Positions 1 to 8,388 of a stretch of 48,615 nucleotides of DNA are shown one piece after another; position 1 is the first letter of the stretch; each line of letters begins with the position of its first letter. A model generated the notes under the pieces. The model ran no database searches. It was not told where the DNA came from and saw nothing but the letters and a program-made list of their open reading frames with translations. Source of the stretch: Paracoccaceae bacterium (GTDB lineage Bacteria > Pseudomonadota > Alphaproteobacteria > Rhodobacterales > Rhodobacteraceae); contig JAAXIY010000070.1 of the NCBI GenBank assembly GCA_012270125.1, forward strand, positions 56,872 through 105,486, read 5' to 3'. The position numbers were made by a program, and so were the translations under genes.

Positions 1-84
1 AGATGTTTCATAGAAATCCAAGTATGCGATCCAGAGCTTTCGCCATTCCACATAATCGACTTTAGCTAGAGGTCTTATATTCAT
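1..84 (-). CDS. GNAT family N-acetyltransferase, 5' end only
   Basis: Only the first 28 codons lie in the window; the gene runs off the left edge on the minus strand. The translation starts MNIRPLAKVDYVEWRKLW and continues to a Tyr-Glu-Thr near residue 27. This resembles the first strand and helix of GNAT acetyltransferases, where an I-R-P-L motif is followed by a W-x-x-Y-x-x-F-Y segment. The acetyl-CoA-binding motif is not in the window, so the substrate cannot be guessed. The ATG has only a weak GCAAGAA ahead of it. It may be read from the ecm promoter, since it lies 100 bases downstream on the same strand. Confidence 0.55.
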   Translation of the reverse strand, partial: MNIRPLAKVDYVEWRKLWIAYLDFYETS

Positions 85-116
85 TTCTTGCAGCTTAAAA
101 TTATTTTTTCTAGGCT

Positions 117-153
117 ACCTGATTACATTTTAAATAATATTTTTCAATCAGGT
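117..153 (-). terminator. Weak inverted repeat after ecm
   Basis: ACCTGATT at 117-124 is perfectly complementary to AATCAGGT at 146-153, with a 21-base AT-rich loop. It lies between the ecm stop and the downstream GNAT start. No T-run follows on the minus strand, so it is at best a processing or pausing hairpin and not a clear intrinsic terminator. Confidence 0.25.
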
Positions 154-184
154 TTCGTTTCTGCTCTTTCTTGAAAATAACTTT

Positions 185-2152
185 TTACTCGGCAGCAATT
201 TCTCTTGGTTCAGCTAAATTTACTATATCCATCATTATAGTATTCATCTCAAAATCTTTTGGCGTATAGACTTTGGCAATCCCCATTTGAAGCAATTTGG
301 ATTTATCTTCCTCAGGAATAATTCCTCCAACCACTACTGGTATATTCATTAACCCCTCTTCTGCGAGTAAGGTCATCATATCTTGGACAAGTGGTATATG
401 ACTTCCGGACAAGATAGACAGTCCTATAACATGGGCTTTGCTCGTTTTTACTGTATCAACAAGTTCTTGGGGTGTCAGACGGATACCTTCATATTCAATC
501 TTCATTCCACAGTCGCGAGCTCTGGACGCAATTTGCTCAGCCCCATTAGAATGTCCGTCCAGCCCTGGTTTTCCTATTAAAAATTTAAGTCTTTCGCCTA
601 ACTTATCGCTCACAGCATCGACTGCACTACGAATTTCGTCTAAACCTTCTGTTTGATTAGAAATACCCGCTGCCACTCCTGTTGGACCACGATATTCACC
701 GTATATATTTCTCATTTCCTGTGCCCATTCACCAGTGGTGGCCCCAGCTTTTGCAGCCTCTATGCTAGCTGGCATAATATTTTTACCGGCTAACGCCGCT
801 TTTCTTAAATTATTTAAAGCGTTTTCTACGGTCGTTTGATTTCGGCTGGCTCTCCACTTATTCAGTCGATCAATTTGGTCCTTTTCAACTAATGGATCGA
901 CAACCATAATTCCCCCATCGCCTGAAACTAGTGGCGACTCTTCAGTGTTTATATATTTGTTGACGCCAACCACTGTCGTTTGTTTGCTTTCAATATTTTG
1001 CAGCCTGAGAGTGTTGCTTTCCACTAAACGTGATTTCATGTAATCTATAGACTCCAAAGCACCGCCTTGGGACTCGATCGTTTTTAACTCATATCGCGCG
1101 CTTGTTTTTAAAGCTTCTACTTTCGTATCAACGACTGAGTTGCCTTCAAATAAATCCTCGTACTCTAATAGATCTGTCTCAAAGGCCATTATTTGTTGCA
1201 TTCGCATAGACCACTGTTGGTCCCAAGGTCTGGGAAGGCCTAAAGCTTCATTCCAAGCGGGCAGTTGCACTGCTCGAGCTCGAGCCTTTTTCGATAGAGT
1301 TACTGCCAGCATTTCAATCAAAATACGGTAAACATTATTTTCAGGTTGTTGTTCTGTTAATCCGAGACTGTTTACCTGTACACCATATCTGAAGCGGCGG
1401 AATTTAGGATTTTCAATGCCGTAACGTTCTATTAAGATTTCATCCCATAAATCAACAAAAGCTCTCATTTTACACATTTCTGTAACAAACCGAATGCCAG
1501 CGTTTACAAAGAATGACAGCCGACCACATAGTTCTGGAAATTCGCCGTTTGGAACACGGGTTTTTAATTCATCCAGAACAGATATTGCCGTTGCCAGAGC
1601 ATATGCTAACTCTTGTTCGGGAGTAGCTCCTGCTTCCTGAAGATGATAGGAGCATATGTTCATAGGGTTCCATTTGGGTATGTTATGGAAACAATATTCC
1701 GCTACGTCTCCAATTAACCTCATTGAAGGTCTTGGAGGGCAGATGTAAGTGCCTCGGCTCAAGTATTCTTTTACAAGATCATTCTGAACAGTGCCTTTTA
1801 GTTTAGAAATATCGGCTCCTTGTTCCTCGGCTACGGCCACGTAGAGTGCTAAAAGCCAAGGGGCAGTCGCATTAATGGTCATCGAGGTATTCATGTCTTC
1901 TAAGGGTATTTGATCGAACAAAGTTCGCATATCTCCTAGGTGACTAATAGGTACTCCTACCTTTCCAACTTCTCCTCGAGCTAAAATATGGTCACTGTCG
2001 TACCCTGTCTGCGTTGGTAGATCGAATGCAACTGAAAGACCGGTTTGCCCTTTATCAAGGTTTGATCGATAAAGCTTATTAGAAGCTTTTGCCGTAGAAT
2101 GGCCAGCATATGTTCTTATCAGCCAAGGGCGATCTTTTTCTTTTTGTGACAC
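185..2152 (-). CDS. ecm: Ethylmalonyl-CoA mutase
   Basis: Adenosylcobalamin-dependent mutase that converts ethylmalonyl-CoA to methylsuccinyl-CoA in the ethylmalonyl-CoA pathway, a cytoplasmic route for acetyl-CoA assimilation without isocitrate lyase. At 655 residues it matches the family length. The N-terminal TIM-barrel substrate domain carries the methylmalonyl-CoA-mutase-like stretch around YDSDHILARGEVGKVGVP, and the C-terminal B12 domain has the D-x-H-x-x-G cobalt-ligand motif (GLDGHSNGAEQ, His near residue 534). Its divergent partner is ccr, whose product precedes it in the pathway. This supports Ecm over a plain methylmalonyl-CoA mutase. The start is GTG: an in-frame TAA lies immediately upstream, so no earlier start is possible, and GGGA sits 8 bases before it. 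Confidence 0.95.
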   Translation of the reverse strand: MSQKEKDRPWLIRTYAGHSTAKASNKLYRSNLDKGQTGLSVAFDLPTQTGYDSDHILARGEVGKVGVPISHLGDMRTLFDQIPLEDMNTSMTINATAPWLLALYVAVAEEQGADISKLKGTVQNDLVKEYLSRGTYICPPRPSMRLIGDVAEYCFHNIPKWNPMNICSYHLQEAGATPEQELAYALATAISVLDELKTRVPNGEFPELCGRLSFFVNAGIRFVTEMCKMRAFVDLWDEILIERYGIENPKFRRFRYGVQVNSLGLTEQQPENNVYRILIEMLAVTLSKKARARAVQLPAWNEALGLPRPWDQQWSMRMQQIMAFETDLLEYEDLFEGNSVVDTKVEALKTSARYELKTIESQGGALESIDYMKSRLVESNTLRLQNIESKQTTVVGVNKYINTEESPLVSGDGGIMVVDPLVEKDQIDRLNKWRASRNQTTVENALNNLRKAALAGKNIMPASIEAAKAGATTGEWAQEMRNIYGEYRGPTGVAAGISNQTEGLDEIRSAVDAVSDKLGERLKFLIGKPGLDGHSNGAEQIASRARDCGMKIEYEGIRLTPQELVDTVKTSKAHVIGLSILSGSHIPLVQDMMTLLAEEGLMNIPVVVGGIIPEEDKSKLLQMGIAKVYTPKDFEMNTIMMDIVNLAEPREIAAE

Positions 2153-2170
2153 TTAGAGTTTCCCAGATAA

Positions 2171-2179
2171 TAATATTAC
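2171..2179. promoter_or_regulatory. TAATATTAC copy near the ecm start
   Basis: The 9-mer TAATATTAC occurs here, about 20 bases upstream of the ecm GTG, and again at 2379-2387 inside the ccr promoter. The ccr copy belongs to a perfect 10-base palindrome; this one has a mismatch at one end (ATAATATTAC). The two may be binding sites for a shared regulator of the divergent pair, but in AT-rich DNA the match could be chance. Confidence 0.25.
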
Positions 2180-2194
2180 GCATTTTCACGCCTT

Positions 2195-2221
2195 TATTTA
2201 GAAATTTAAATAAAAAGTCAA
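2195..2221 (-). promoter_or_regulatory. Possible ecm promoter
   Basis: On the minus strand TTGACT (2221-2216) is followed after 15 bases by TAAATA (2200-2195), which would start the ecm transcript near 2188 with a leader of about 35 bases. The spacer is short and the region is very AT-rich, so chance matches are likely. Confidence 0.3.
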
Positions 2222-2375
2222 TTTTCTGCGGTGCAGAGTAGAGAAATTGCTGATAAATCTTCATTATTTTCAATAAGAATACGAATTTTGAAAAAAAAAT
2301 TAGTATAAAAAACAATAAATTATAATATTTTTAATTTCCTTTTGAAATAAAATTACTAAAATATATAAAAATAGG

Positions 2376-2402
2376 TTGTAATATTACCCTATAAATTATA
2401 AT
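2376..2402 (+). promoter_or_regulatory. Likely ccr promoter with overlapping palindrome
   Basis: A perfect -10 hexamer TATAAT lies at 2397-2402, with TTGTAA at 2376-2381 as a possible -35 (15-base spacer). The palindrome GTAATATTAC at 2378-2387 overlaps the -35 region and would suit an operator. Transcription would start near 2409. The ATG at 2401 falls inside this -10 box, which argues against it as the ccr start. The whole gene-free stretch 2153-2454 is otherwise very AT-rich and shows no further gene. Confidence 0.45.
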
Positions 2403-2454
2403 GCTTTTGCGGCGAAATAATATTTCGCTTTATTTTGAATTGATGGAGAAACTA

Positions 2455-3735
2455 ATGGCTTTAGATGCAAACGATTCTTTACTTCGCTATAATGCACCTG
2501 AAAAAGAACTTTATGAGATAGGGGAAATTCCTCCTATTGGCTATGTTCCTCCAAAGATGTTGGCTTGGACGATACGCCGTGAGCGACATGGTGAGCCCGA
2601 CCAATCTTTCAAAGTTGAGATTGTCGATACACCTAAGCTTGATAGTCATGACGTTTTAGTTTTGGTGATGGCTGCTGGTGTAAATTATAATGGTGTCTGG
2701 GCCGGGTTGGGTGTTCCCATTAGCCCATTTGACGTGCACAAAGCTGAATATCACATTGCTGGTTCGGATGCATCAGGAATTGTATGGGCCGTGGGCGATA
2801 AAGTCACTCGTTGGAAAATTGGTGATGAAGTGGTGATACACTGTAATCAAGATAATGGCGATGACGAGGAATGTAATGGCGGTGATCCAATGTACTCTAA
2901 TAGCCAGAGAATTTGGGGCTATGAAACCCCTGATGGCTCCTTTGCCCAATTTACAGCTGTACAAAGCCAGCAATTGATGCCCAGGCCTAAGCATTTAAGT
3001 TGGGAGGAAAGTGCTTGCTACACCCTGACCTTGGCGACGGCTTATAGAATGTTGTTTGGCCACCAGCCTCATGATTTAAAACCTGGACAAAATGTTTTAG
3101 TTTGGGGAGCTTCAGGCGGCTTAGGTTCATATGCTATTCAATTGATCAAAACCGCTGGGGCAAATGCAATCGCTGTCATATCTGATGAGGATAAGAGAGA
3201 GTTTGTGACTAAGTTGGGTGCAAAAGGGGTTATAAACCGAAAGGATTTCAACTGTTGGGGGCAGTTACCGACAGTAAATAGTCCTGAATTTAAGGAGTGG
3301 TTTGCTGAGGCTAGAAAGTTTGGTAAGGCGATTTGGGATATAACTGGTAAGGGTGTAAATGTAGACATGGTGTTTGAACACCCTGGTGAAACGACGTTCC
3401 CTGTGTCAACCTTTGTATGCAAGACTGGTGGGATGGTAGTAATATGTGCAGGCACCACTGGATATAATCTAACTATGGATGCACGTTATGTTTGGATGAA
3501 CCAAAAAAGAATACAGGGAAGTCACTTTGCCCATCTTAAGCAAGCTTCCGCCGCCAATCAACTAATGATAGAACAAAGGCTTGATCCATGTATGTCAGAA
3601 GTTTTTACTTGGAATGAAATACCAGAAGCACATATGAAAATGCGCAGAAACGAACATAAACCAGGAAACATGGCTGTATTGGTTCAATCGCCCCGTAAAG
3701 GCCTGAGCACATTATCTGAGGCACTGCTAAATTAA
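2455..3735 (+). CDS. ccr: Crotonyl-CoA carboxylase/reductase
   Basis: Reductive carboxylase that turns crotonyl-CoA, CO2 and NADPH into ethylmalonyl-CoA, the committed step of the ethylmalonyl-CoA pathway. It belongs to the medium-chain dehydrogenase/reductase superfamily. Visible features are the family N-terminus LYEIGEIPPIGYVP, the HCNQDNGDDEECNGGDPM stretch, RIWGYETPDGSFAQF, and the NADPH-binding WGASGGLGSYAIQL near residue 225. The 426-residue length from this start fits the family. I chose ATG 2455 because GGAG lies 6 bases upstream and the product then begins MALDAN like characterised homologues. The longer reading from 2401 would add 18 unrelated residues and start within the promoter. 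Divergent from ecm, with which it shares the pathway. Confidence 0.96.
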   Translation: MALDANDSLLRYNAPEKELYEIGEIPPIGYVPPKMLAWTIRRERHGEPDQSFKVEIVDTPKLDSHDVLVLVMAAGVNYNGVWAGLGVPISPFDVHKAEYHIAGSDASGIVWAVGDKVTRWKIGDEVVIHCNQDNGDDEECNGGDPMYSNSQRIWGYETPDGSFAQFTAVQSQQLMPRPKHLSWEESACYTLTLATAYRMLFGHQPHDLKPGQNVLVWGASGGLGSYAIQLIKTAGANAIAVISDEDKREFVTKLGAKGVINRKDFNCWGQLPTVNSPEFKEWFAEARKFGKAIWDITGKGVNVDMVFEHPGETTFPVSTFVCKTGGMVVICAGTTGYNLTMDARYVWMNQKRIQGSHFAHLKQASAANQLMIEQRLDPCMSEVFTWNEIPEAHMKMRRNEHKPGNMAVLVQSPRKGLSTLSEALLN

Positions 3736-3840
3736 TTTTATGATCTTGTTTATATCGTCGTCGTCAATTAACGAGATATGAAGTTGCAATTACTTATCAG
3801 CGTTAGTTGCGTTTAGACAAAAAAATTTAAATTAATAATT

Positions 3841-3874
3841 AAGGCCACTGAAAATAGTTAAATGTAGTGGTCTT
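3841..3874 (+). terminator. Hairpin after ccr, weak
   Basis: AAGGCCACT at 3841-3849 pairs with AGTGGTCTT at 3866-3874 (9 pairs including one G-T) around a 16-base loop, about 105 bases after the ccr stop and just before the helicase gene. No T-run follows, so it may be a transcript-end or leader structure instead of a classical terminator. Confidence 0.3.
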
Positions 3875-3885
3875 AATAAATTGAA

Positions 3886-5391
3886 GTGTATAGACCTTGG
3901 TTTATGACCAATGACTTAGAAAATTTCTCAAAAGATCAAATATCTGCCTATGATGCTGTTACTGAAACGTTAAAATTTGCAGGCGTAGATCTTACTCAAG
4001 AACTTCTATCCCCAAAAGCTACCAAAAATTCTTTCGTTCTGGGCGTTATTGGCAGAGCAGGAACAGGAAAGACCTTATTGATTTCAAAGCTTTTTCACGC
4101 TTTGGAATTATTGGGCGTAAATATTATAACTGGTGATTACGAAAGTAGAAAAGTAAGGGAAGAACGTTCTCTTGCCATTTTGGCACCTACAAATAAGGCA
4201 GCAAGCGTTCTTAGAAATAAAGGTGTTCCAGCCACAACGCTTCATCGTATTTTATATACCCCAATATACGATCCTGAGTATGAAAAAATAGCTGAGTGGT
4301 TGCTTGGTAATACTGAGCGTCCAGACAATGATAGTTTTGAAAAATCAATTCTGGATCGAATTATTGAATTTTATAAAGTGAACAAATCTATTCCAGGTGC
4401 TTTGGCCTCTGCGGGCTTAAAAGGTTCTGATTTTATAAAAGGTTGGAAACGAAGGGATGAGCCTCTTGATATTGGTTTTGTCGATGAGGCTTCAATGCTG
4501 GATAATCAGCAATTTGAAGATTTGAAAGAAATTTTTTCTTACTTAATTTTATTTGGTGATCCTGCTCAATTAGCTCCCATAAATCAATCTGAGAAGATGA
4601 TTTTTGATGCAATCCCGGAAGATAATAAATATTTTCTTAGCCAGATTCATCGTCAAAAAAACGATAATCCTATTTTAGAATTGGCAAATAAATTACAAGA
4701 TCCAGATGTGGATTTTCACTTATTTGATCAATTAGTCAAAGAAGCCTCAATTATAGATGATAGAATTATTTACAGCCAAAGAGTAAATATTGATCTAATG
4801 GCGTTAAGCCCGGTCTTAGTATGGCGTAATTCCACCCGTATTCGTCTTATTAATGCGTTTAGAGAAGCACACATGATAAATGAAACTGAATTATTAGTAG
4901 GGGAGCCACTAATCTGTGACGGGATCGAATTACCTCTTAAACACAGGAAAAAAAGAATAGACTTGGAAGCGAGGGGACTCGTTAAAGGTGCACATGTCAT
5001 TTATTTAGGACCTGGGAGGAAGCCGGGATTTTCCAGGCTTCACATCCTTGGTTCGGAGGACCCACAAGTTTCGGCTGCGTCAATTGTGAAAATCGAAAAG
5101 CCTGATATTGAGGAGCCATTCATACCATTTGCTGCTAGAATGGGAGCTATATTCTTACACGGGGCAGCTGTTACGATTCATAAATCGCAAGGATCTCAAT
5201 GGGAGCAAGTACAGGTTATTGCGAATGATTTAGCTGTTGCAGCAAATACTGGGAGAATTGAATCGGGTCAGCCTCTTTGGAAGCGTTTAACTTACGTTGC
5301 AATCACAAGGGCACAACATCGACTTCATTGGGTGACAAGAAACCGTCTATCAAAGCCACAAATTGCACTAGACACTATTAAATTAATATAA
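3886..5391 (+). CDS. RecD-like superfamily 1 DNA helicase / AAA ATPase
   Basis: Predicted ATP-dependent DNA helicase of the RecD/Pif1-like part of superfamily 1. Walker A is GRAGTGKT at residues 56-63, motif Ia is around LAPTNKAA, the DEAS Walker B lies in DIGFVDEASM, and GDPAQLAP is motif III. The C-terminus has the UvrD_C_2-like motifs VTIHKSQGSQWEQV and LTYVAITRAQHRL. At 501 residues it is a stand-alone helicase without RecD's N-terminal RecB-binding domain. No recB or recC is nearby. Neither start has a good ribosome site: GTG at 3886 is the longest reading, and ATG at 3904 (MTNDLENF) is equally plausible. Its place between ccr and fatty-acid genes gives no functional hint. Confidence 0.8.
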   Translation: MYRPWFMTNDLENFSKDQISAYDAVTETLKFAGVDLTQELLSPKATKNSFVLGVIGRAGTGKTLLISKLFHALELLGVNIITGDYESRKVREERSLAILAPTNKAASVLRNKGVPATTLHRILYTPIYDPEYEKIAEWLLGNTERPDNDSFEKSILDRIIEFYKVNKSIPGALASAGLKGSDFIKGWKRRDEPLDIGFVDEASMLDNQQFEDLKEIFSYLILFGDPAQLAPINQSEKMIFDAIPEDNKYFLSQIHRQKNDNPILELANKLQDPDVDFHLFDQLVKEASIIDDRIIYSQRVNIDLMALSPVLVWRNSTRIRLINAFREAHMINETELLVGEPLICDGIELPLKHRKKRIDLEARGLVKGAHVIYLGPGRKPGFSRLHILGSEDPQVSAASIVKIEKPDIEEPFIPFAARMGAIFLHGAAVTIHKSQGSQWEQVQVIANDLAVAANTGRIESGQPLWKRLTYVAITRAQHRLHWVTRNRLSKPQIALDTIKLI

Positions 5392-5412
5392 CATAAATTT
5401 TTTTTATTTTAT

Positions 5413-5453
5413 TTCGCTTACGCAAGAAATTTCCTGAAAAAGGAATAAGCGAA
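5413..5453 (+). promoter_or_regulatory. Nested inverted repeat in the acyl-CoA ligase leader
   Basis: TTCGCTTA (5413-5420) is perfectly complementary to TAAGCGAA (5446-5453). Inside it, TTCCT (5431-5435) pairs with AGGAA (5441-5445) around a GAAAA loop and stacks directly on the outer right arm. The Shine-Dalgarno of the next gene begins 5 bases later. It could be a terminator remnant of the helicase gene, an operator, or a leader RNA structure; the missing T-run and closeness to the ribosome site favour the last two. Confidence 0.4.
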
Positions 5454-5470
5454 CTTTGGAGGAAAATATA

Positions 5471-7096
5471 ATGCTTGGCCAGATGATGCATCGAGATCTC
5501 TCAATCATTGATATTTTAAAATTTGCATCTGAAAATCATTCTTTGAGTGAAGTTGTGTCACTACGAACGGAAGGTGATATGCATCGCTATAACTATACAG
5601 ACTGTTTATCCCGAGTTTGTAAATTAGCTAATGCCTTGGTCGGTTTAGGGATCAAAAAAGGCGATCGTGTCGCCACCTTGGCATGGAACGGCTATCGGCA
5701 TTTGGAGTTGTATTATGGGATAAGCGGCATTGGTGCTGTCTGTCACACCATTAACCCACGTTTAAGCCCTGAGCAAATGTTGTACATCATCGAGCATGCT
5801 GGAGATCGTTTATTATTTGTCGATACAACTTTTGTACCGATCATAGAAAAGCTTATTCCTAAGTTACCCAAAAATTTGGTGATTATTGTTATGGCTAGCA
5901 GTGATGATAGTTCCACATTAAGTGATAACTTTTTAAACTATGAACAATTAATTTTGGAGAGTTCTCACGACATTATTTGGCCAGAATTGCCCGAGAATAC
6001 AGCGGCGGGTCTGTGTTATACTTCTGGAACTACTGGAAATCCAAAGGGCGCACTTTATTCTCACCGCTCAACTGTGCTGCATGCGCTTACTACTTCATTA
6101 AATTTGGGTCCTTCTCTTGGCGATGGAATGAAAGTTTTGCCAGTTGTTCCTTTATTCCATGTCAACGCTTGGGGCCTTCCTTATGCGGCTCCTTTAACGG
6201 GCACATCTTTGATTTTCCCGGGACCAAATTTGGACGGTGCATCGTTATTTGATCTGATGGATCAAGAAAATGTTAATTCTGCCTGGGGCGTCCCAACAGT
6301 ATGGCTGGGACTTCTTGAAGAAATTCGCAAACAGGAAAGAGTTCCTTCTCAATTCCAAAATGTAGTTATTGGCGGGTCTGCAGCGCCTAAATCAATGATT
6401 GAAGAATTTGAGAGTCTTGGAATTACTGTCTGTCATGCCTGGGGTATGACTGAAATGAGCCCAGTTGGCACCCAAGGTTTTTTACCTGGCTCCATGAAAA
6501 AGGCTCTCTCCCAAGATGAGCAAATTTCAAAAAAATGCTATCAAGGTCGTAGAGTTTTCGGAGTTGATTTAAAAATTGTAGACGAAAATGATAATTCTTT
6601 GCCGCATGATGGAATAGCTTCAGGAGAACTCTACGTTCGAGGGAATGCAATAATATCAGGTTATTATAAAAATAATGAAGCTACTGAGGAAGCCTTTGAT
6701 AAAGAGGGATGGTTTGGAACAGGTGACATTGCCTCAATAACTACTGATGGATTTCTTAATATTCAGGATAGAGCTAAAGATCTCATTAAGTCAGGTGGTG
6801 AGTGGATTAGTTCAATTGATATTGAAAACATTGTTATGGGTCATCCTAAAGTTGCGAATTGTGCGGTTATTGCCGTGCCTCATCCGAAATGGGAGGAGAG
6901 GCCGCTTCTTGTAATAGTTTCAAATGGAGATACCTGTGTTACAAAGAAAGAGATTGATGAGCTACTACTCACTCATATTGCGAAATGGCAGCTACCAGAT
7001 GCTATAGAGTTTTTAGATGCTTTACCACTTACAGCCACTGGTAAAGTTTCTAAACTTACGCTTAGAAAAAAGTTTTCAAATTATAAATTAAATTAA
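5471..7096 (+). CDS. AMP-forming acyl-CoA ligase, DmdB/FadD-like family
   Basis: Activates a carboxylic acid to its CoA thioester using ATP through an acyl-adenylate. The P-loop-like signature YTSGTTGNPKG begins near residue 183, AWGMTEMSPVG follows in the middle, and the C-terminal GWFGTGDIA, DLIKSGGEWIS and final TATGKVSK lysine motif are all present. From memory, the sequence resembles the alphaproteobacterial group that includes the 3-methylmercaptopropionyl-CoA ligase DmdB, which also begins MLGQMM, and related medium-chain ligases; the substrate cannot be read from sequence. ATG 5471 is chosen because GGAGGA precedes it by 7 bases; the longer TTG start at 5456 would overlap that site. 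An acyl-CoA dehydrogenase follows 13 bases later, so they likely form one operon. Confidence 0.88.
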   Translation: MLGQMMHRDLSIIDILKFASENHSLSEVVSLRTEGDMHRYNYTDCLSRVCKLANALVGLGIKKGDRVATLAWNGYRHLELYYGISGIGAVCHTINPRLSPEQMLYIIEHAGDRLLFVDTTFVPIIEKLIPKLPKNLVIIVMASSDDSSTLSDNFLNYEQLILESSHDIIWPELPENTAAGLCYTSGTTGNPKGALYSHRSTVLHALTTSLNLGPSLGDGMKVLPVVPLFHVNAWGLPYAAPLTGTSLIFPGPNLDGASLFDLMDQENVNSAWGVPTVWLGLLEEIRKQERVPSQFQNVVIGGSAAPKSMIEEFESLGITVCHAWGMTEMSPVGTQGFLPGSMKKALSQDEQISKKCYQGRRVFGVDLKIVDENDNSLPHDGIASGELYVRGNAIISGYYKNNEATEEAFDKEGWFGTGDIASITTDGFLNIQDRAKDLIKSGGEWISSIDIENIVMGHPKVANCAVIAVPHPKWEERPLLVIVSNGDTCVTKKEIDELLLTHIAKWQLPDAIEFLDALPLTATGKVSKLTLRKKFSNYKLN

Positions 7097-7109
7097 TCAA
7101 GGTCAGAAA

Positions 7110-8345
7110 ATGGATTTAGGTATTACAAAAAAAGTAGCGCCACTCATCGATGCTGTTCGAGATATGGTGTCGAATGAAATAGAACCGTTGGATGCTGAGT
7201 TTCATGCTGAGGTTGGCAAACATCCAAGTGGAGATAGGTTTCAGCATACTGATCGGCAGCTTGAAATTCTTGATCAACTAAAAGCCACAGCTCGTGAGCG
7301 TGGCTTATGGAATTTTTGGCTTACTGACAGTGAAAAGGGCTATGGTTTGACAACTGTAGAGTATGCTTATTTAGCCGAAGAAATGGGGAAAGTTAGCATA
7401 GCTGCGGAAATTTTTAACTGCAACGCTCCGGATACCGGAAACATGGAAGTTCTTGAACGCTATGGCACTGACGAACATAAAAATCGATGGCTTTATGATT
7501 TATTAGATGGAAAAATTCGGTCAGCCTATGTGATGACAGAACCCAATACTGCATCGTCTGATGCTGCTCAGTTGGCTTTCAGCGCTGTTAAGGAGGGTGA
7601 TGACTGGCTTTTGAATGGCGAGAAATGGTGGATTTCTGGGGCTGGAGATCCCCGTTGTGGATTGTATATTTTATTAGCTTGCACAGATCCGGCTGCGACT
7701 AAGCACAGTCGTCATACTATGTTTGTTATTGATCCAAAAACACCAGGTATTGAGGTTTTAAGGCCTATGCAAGTTTTTGGAAATGATGATGCCCCACATG
7801 GGCATATGCACTTGAGGTTTAAGAACGTTCGTATTCCAGCTTCAAGTATCGTGCTTGGAGAAGGTAGGGGATTTGAAGTTGCACAAGGAAGACTTGGCCC
7901 TGGTCGTATACATCACTGCATGCGTGCAATTGGACAGGCCGAAAAGGCCTTAGAAATGATGTGTCGCCGTGGTCTGTCACGTGAGGCTTTCGGAAAAAGG
8001 CTTACTGATTTAGGGGGAAATTATGATATTATTGCAAATGCTAGAATGGAGATTGAAATGTCTCGATTGCTGTGCCTCAAAGCAGCGTTCATGATGGATA
8101 CAGCGGGTGTAAGGGCTGCACAGCCTTGGATTTCAAAAATTAAAGTTGTTGCTCCACTGATGGCTGGCAAAGTAGTAGATGAAGCCATGCAATTGCATGG
8201 TGCTGCTGGAATAAGTCAAGATTTTGATTTGGCAAATATGTGGACACACATTAGAACTCTAAGATTTGCAGATGGCCCAGATGCCGTGCACCGAAGACAG
8301 GTTGCACGTGCTGAATTAAAAAAATACACAAATTCGGTAAAATGA
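7110..8345 (+). CDS. Acyl-CoA dehydrogenase family protein
   Basis: FAD-dependent dehydrogenase that would introduce an alpha-beta double bond into an acyl-CoA. The flavin-contact motif YVMTEPNTASSDAA and the following GEKWWISGAGDP are present. So is a C-terminal segment typical of the ACAD10/11-like subgroup (LHGAAGISQDFDLANMW, then RFADGPDAVHRRQVAR). Length is 411 residues, a normal short ACAD, so it is not DmdC, which is much longer. AAGG lies a few bases before the ATG. The pairing with the upstream ligase suggests the two act in sequence on one substrate, perhaps a branched or medium-chain acid. The 3' end faces dtd with a 43-base gap and no visible terminator. Confidence 0.9.
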   Translation: MDLGITKKVAPLIDAVRDMVSNEIEPLDAEFHAEVGKHPSGDRFQHTDRQLEILDQLKATARERGLWNFWLTDSEKGYGLTTVEYAYLAEEMGKVSIAAEIFNCNAPDTGNMEVLERYGTDEHKNRWLYDLLDGKIRSAYVMTEPNTASSDAAQLAFSAVKEGDDWLLNGEKWWISGAGDPRCGLYILLACTDPAATKHSRHTMFVIDPKTPGIEVLRPMQVFGNDDAPHGHMHLRFKNVRIPASSIVLGEGRGFEVAQGRLGPGRIHHCMRAIGQAEKALEMMCRRGLSREAFGKRLTDLGGNYDIIANARMEIEMSRLLCLKAAFMMDTAGVRAAQPWISKIKVVAPLMAGKVVDEAMQLHGAAGISQDFDLANMWTHIRTLRFADGPDAVHRRQVARAELKKYTNSVK

Positions 8346-8388
8346 GCCAAACTACATTATTTACAGGCTCCAGTAAGCGCATCATATT

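Noticed and set aside
2079-2315. 78-residue minus-strand ORF overlapping the ecm start
   Set aside because: It overlaps the first 74 bases of ecm in another frame, is very AT-driven in composition and matches no family.
2401-2454. Longer ccr reading from ATG 2401
   Set aside because: Its ATG lies within a perfect TATAAT box, the extra residues do not resemble the family, and the ATG at 2455 has GGAG at good spacing.
5471-8345. DMSP demethylation genes dmdB-dmdC
   Set aside because: The ligase resembles DmdB, but the dehydrogenase is about 410 residues and of a different subgroup from the much longer DmdC; no dmdA or dmdD is present.
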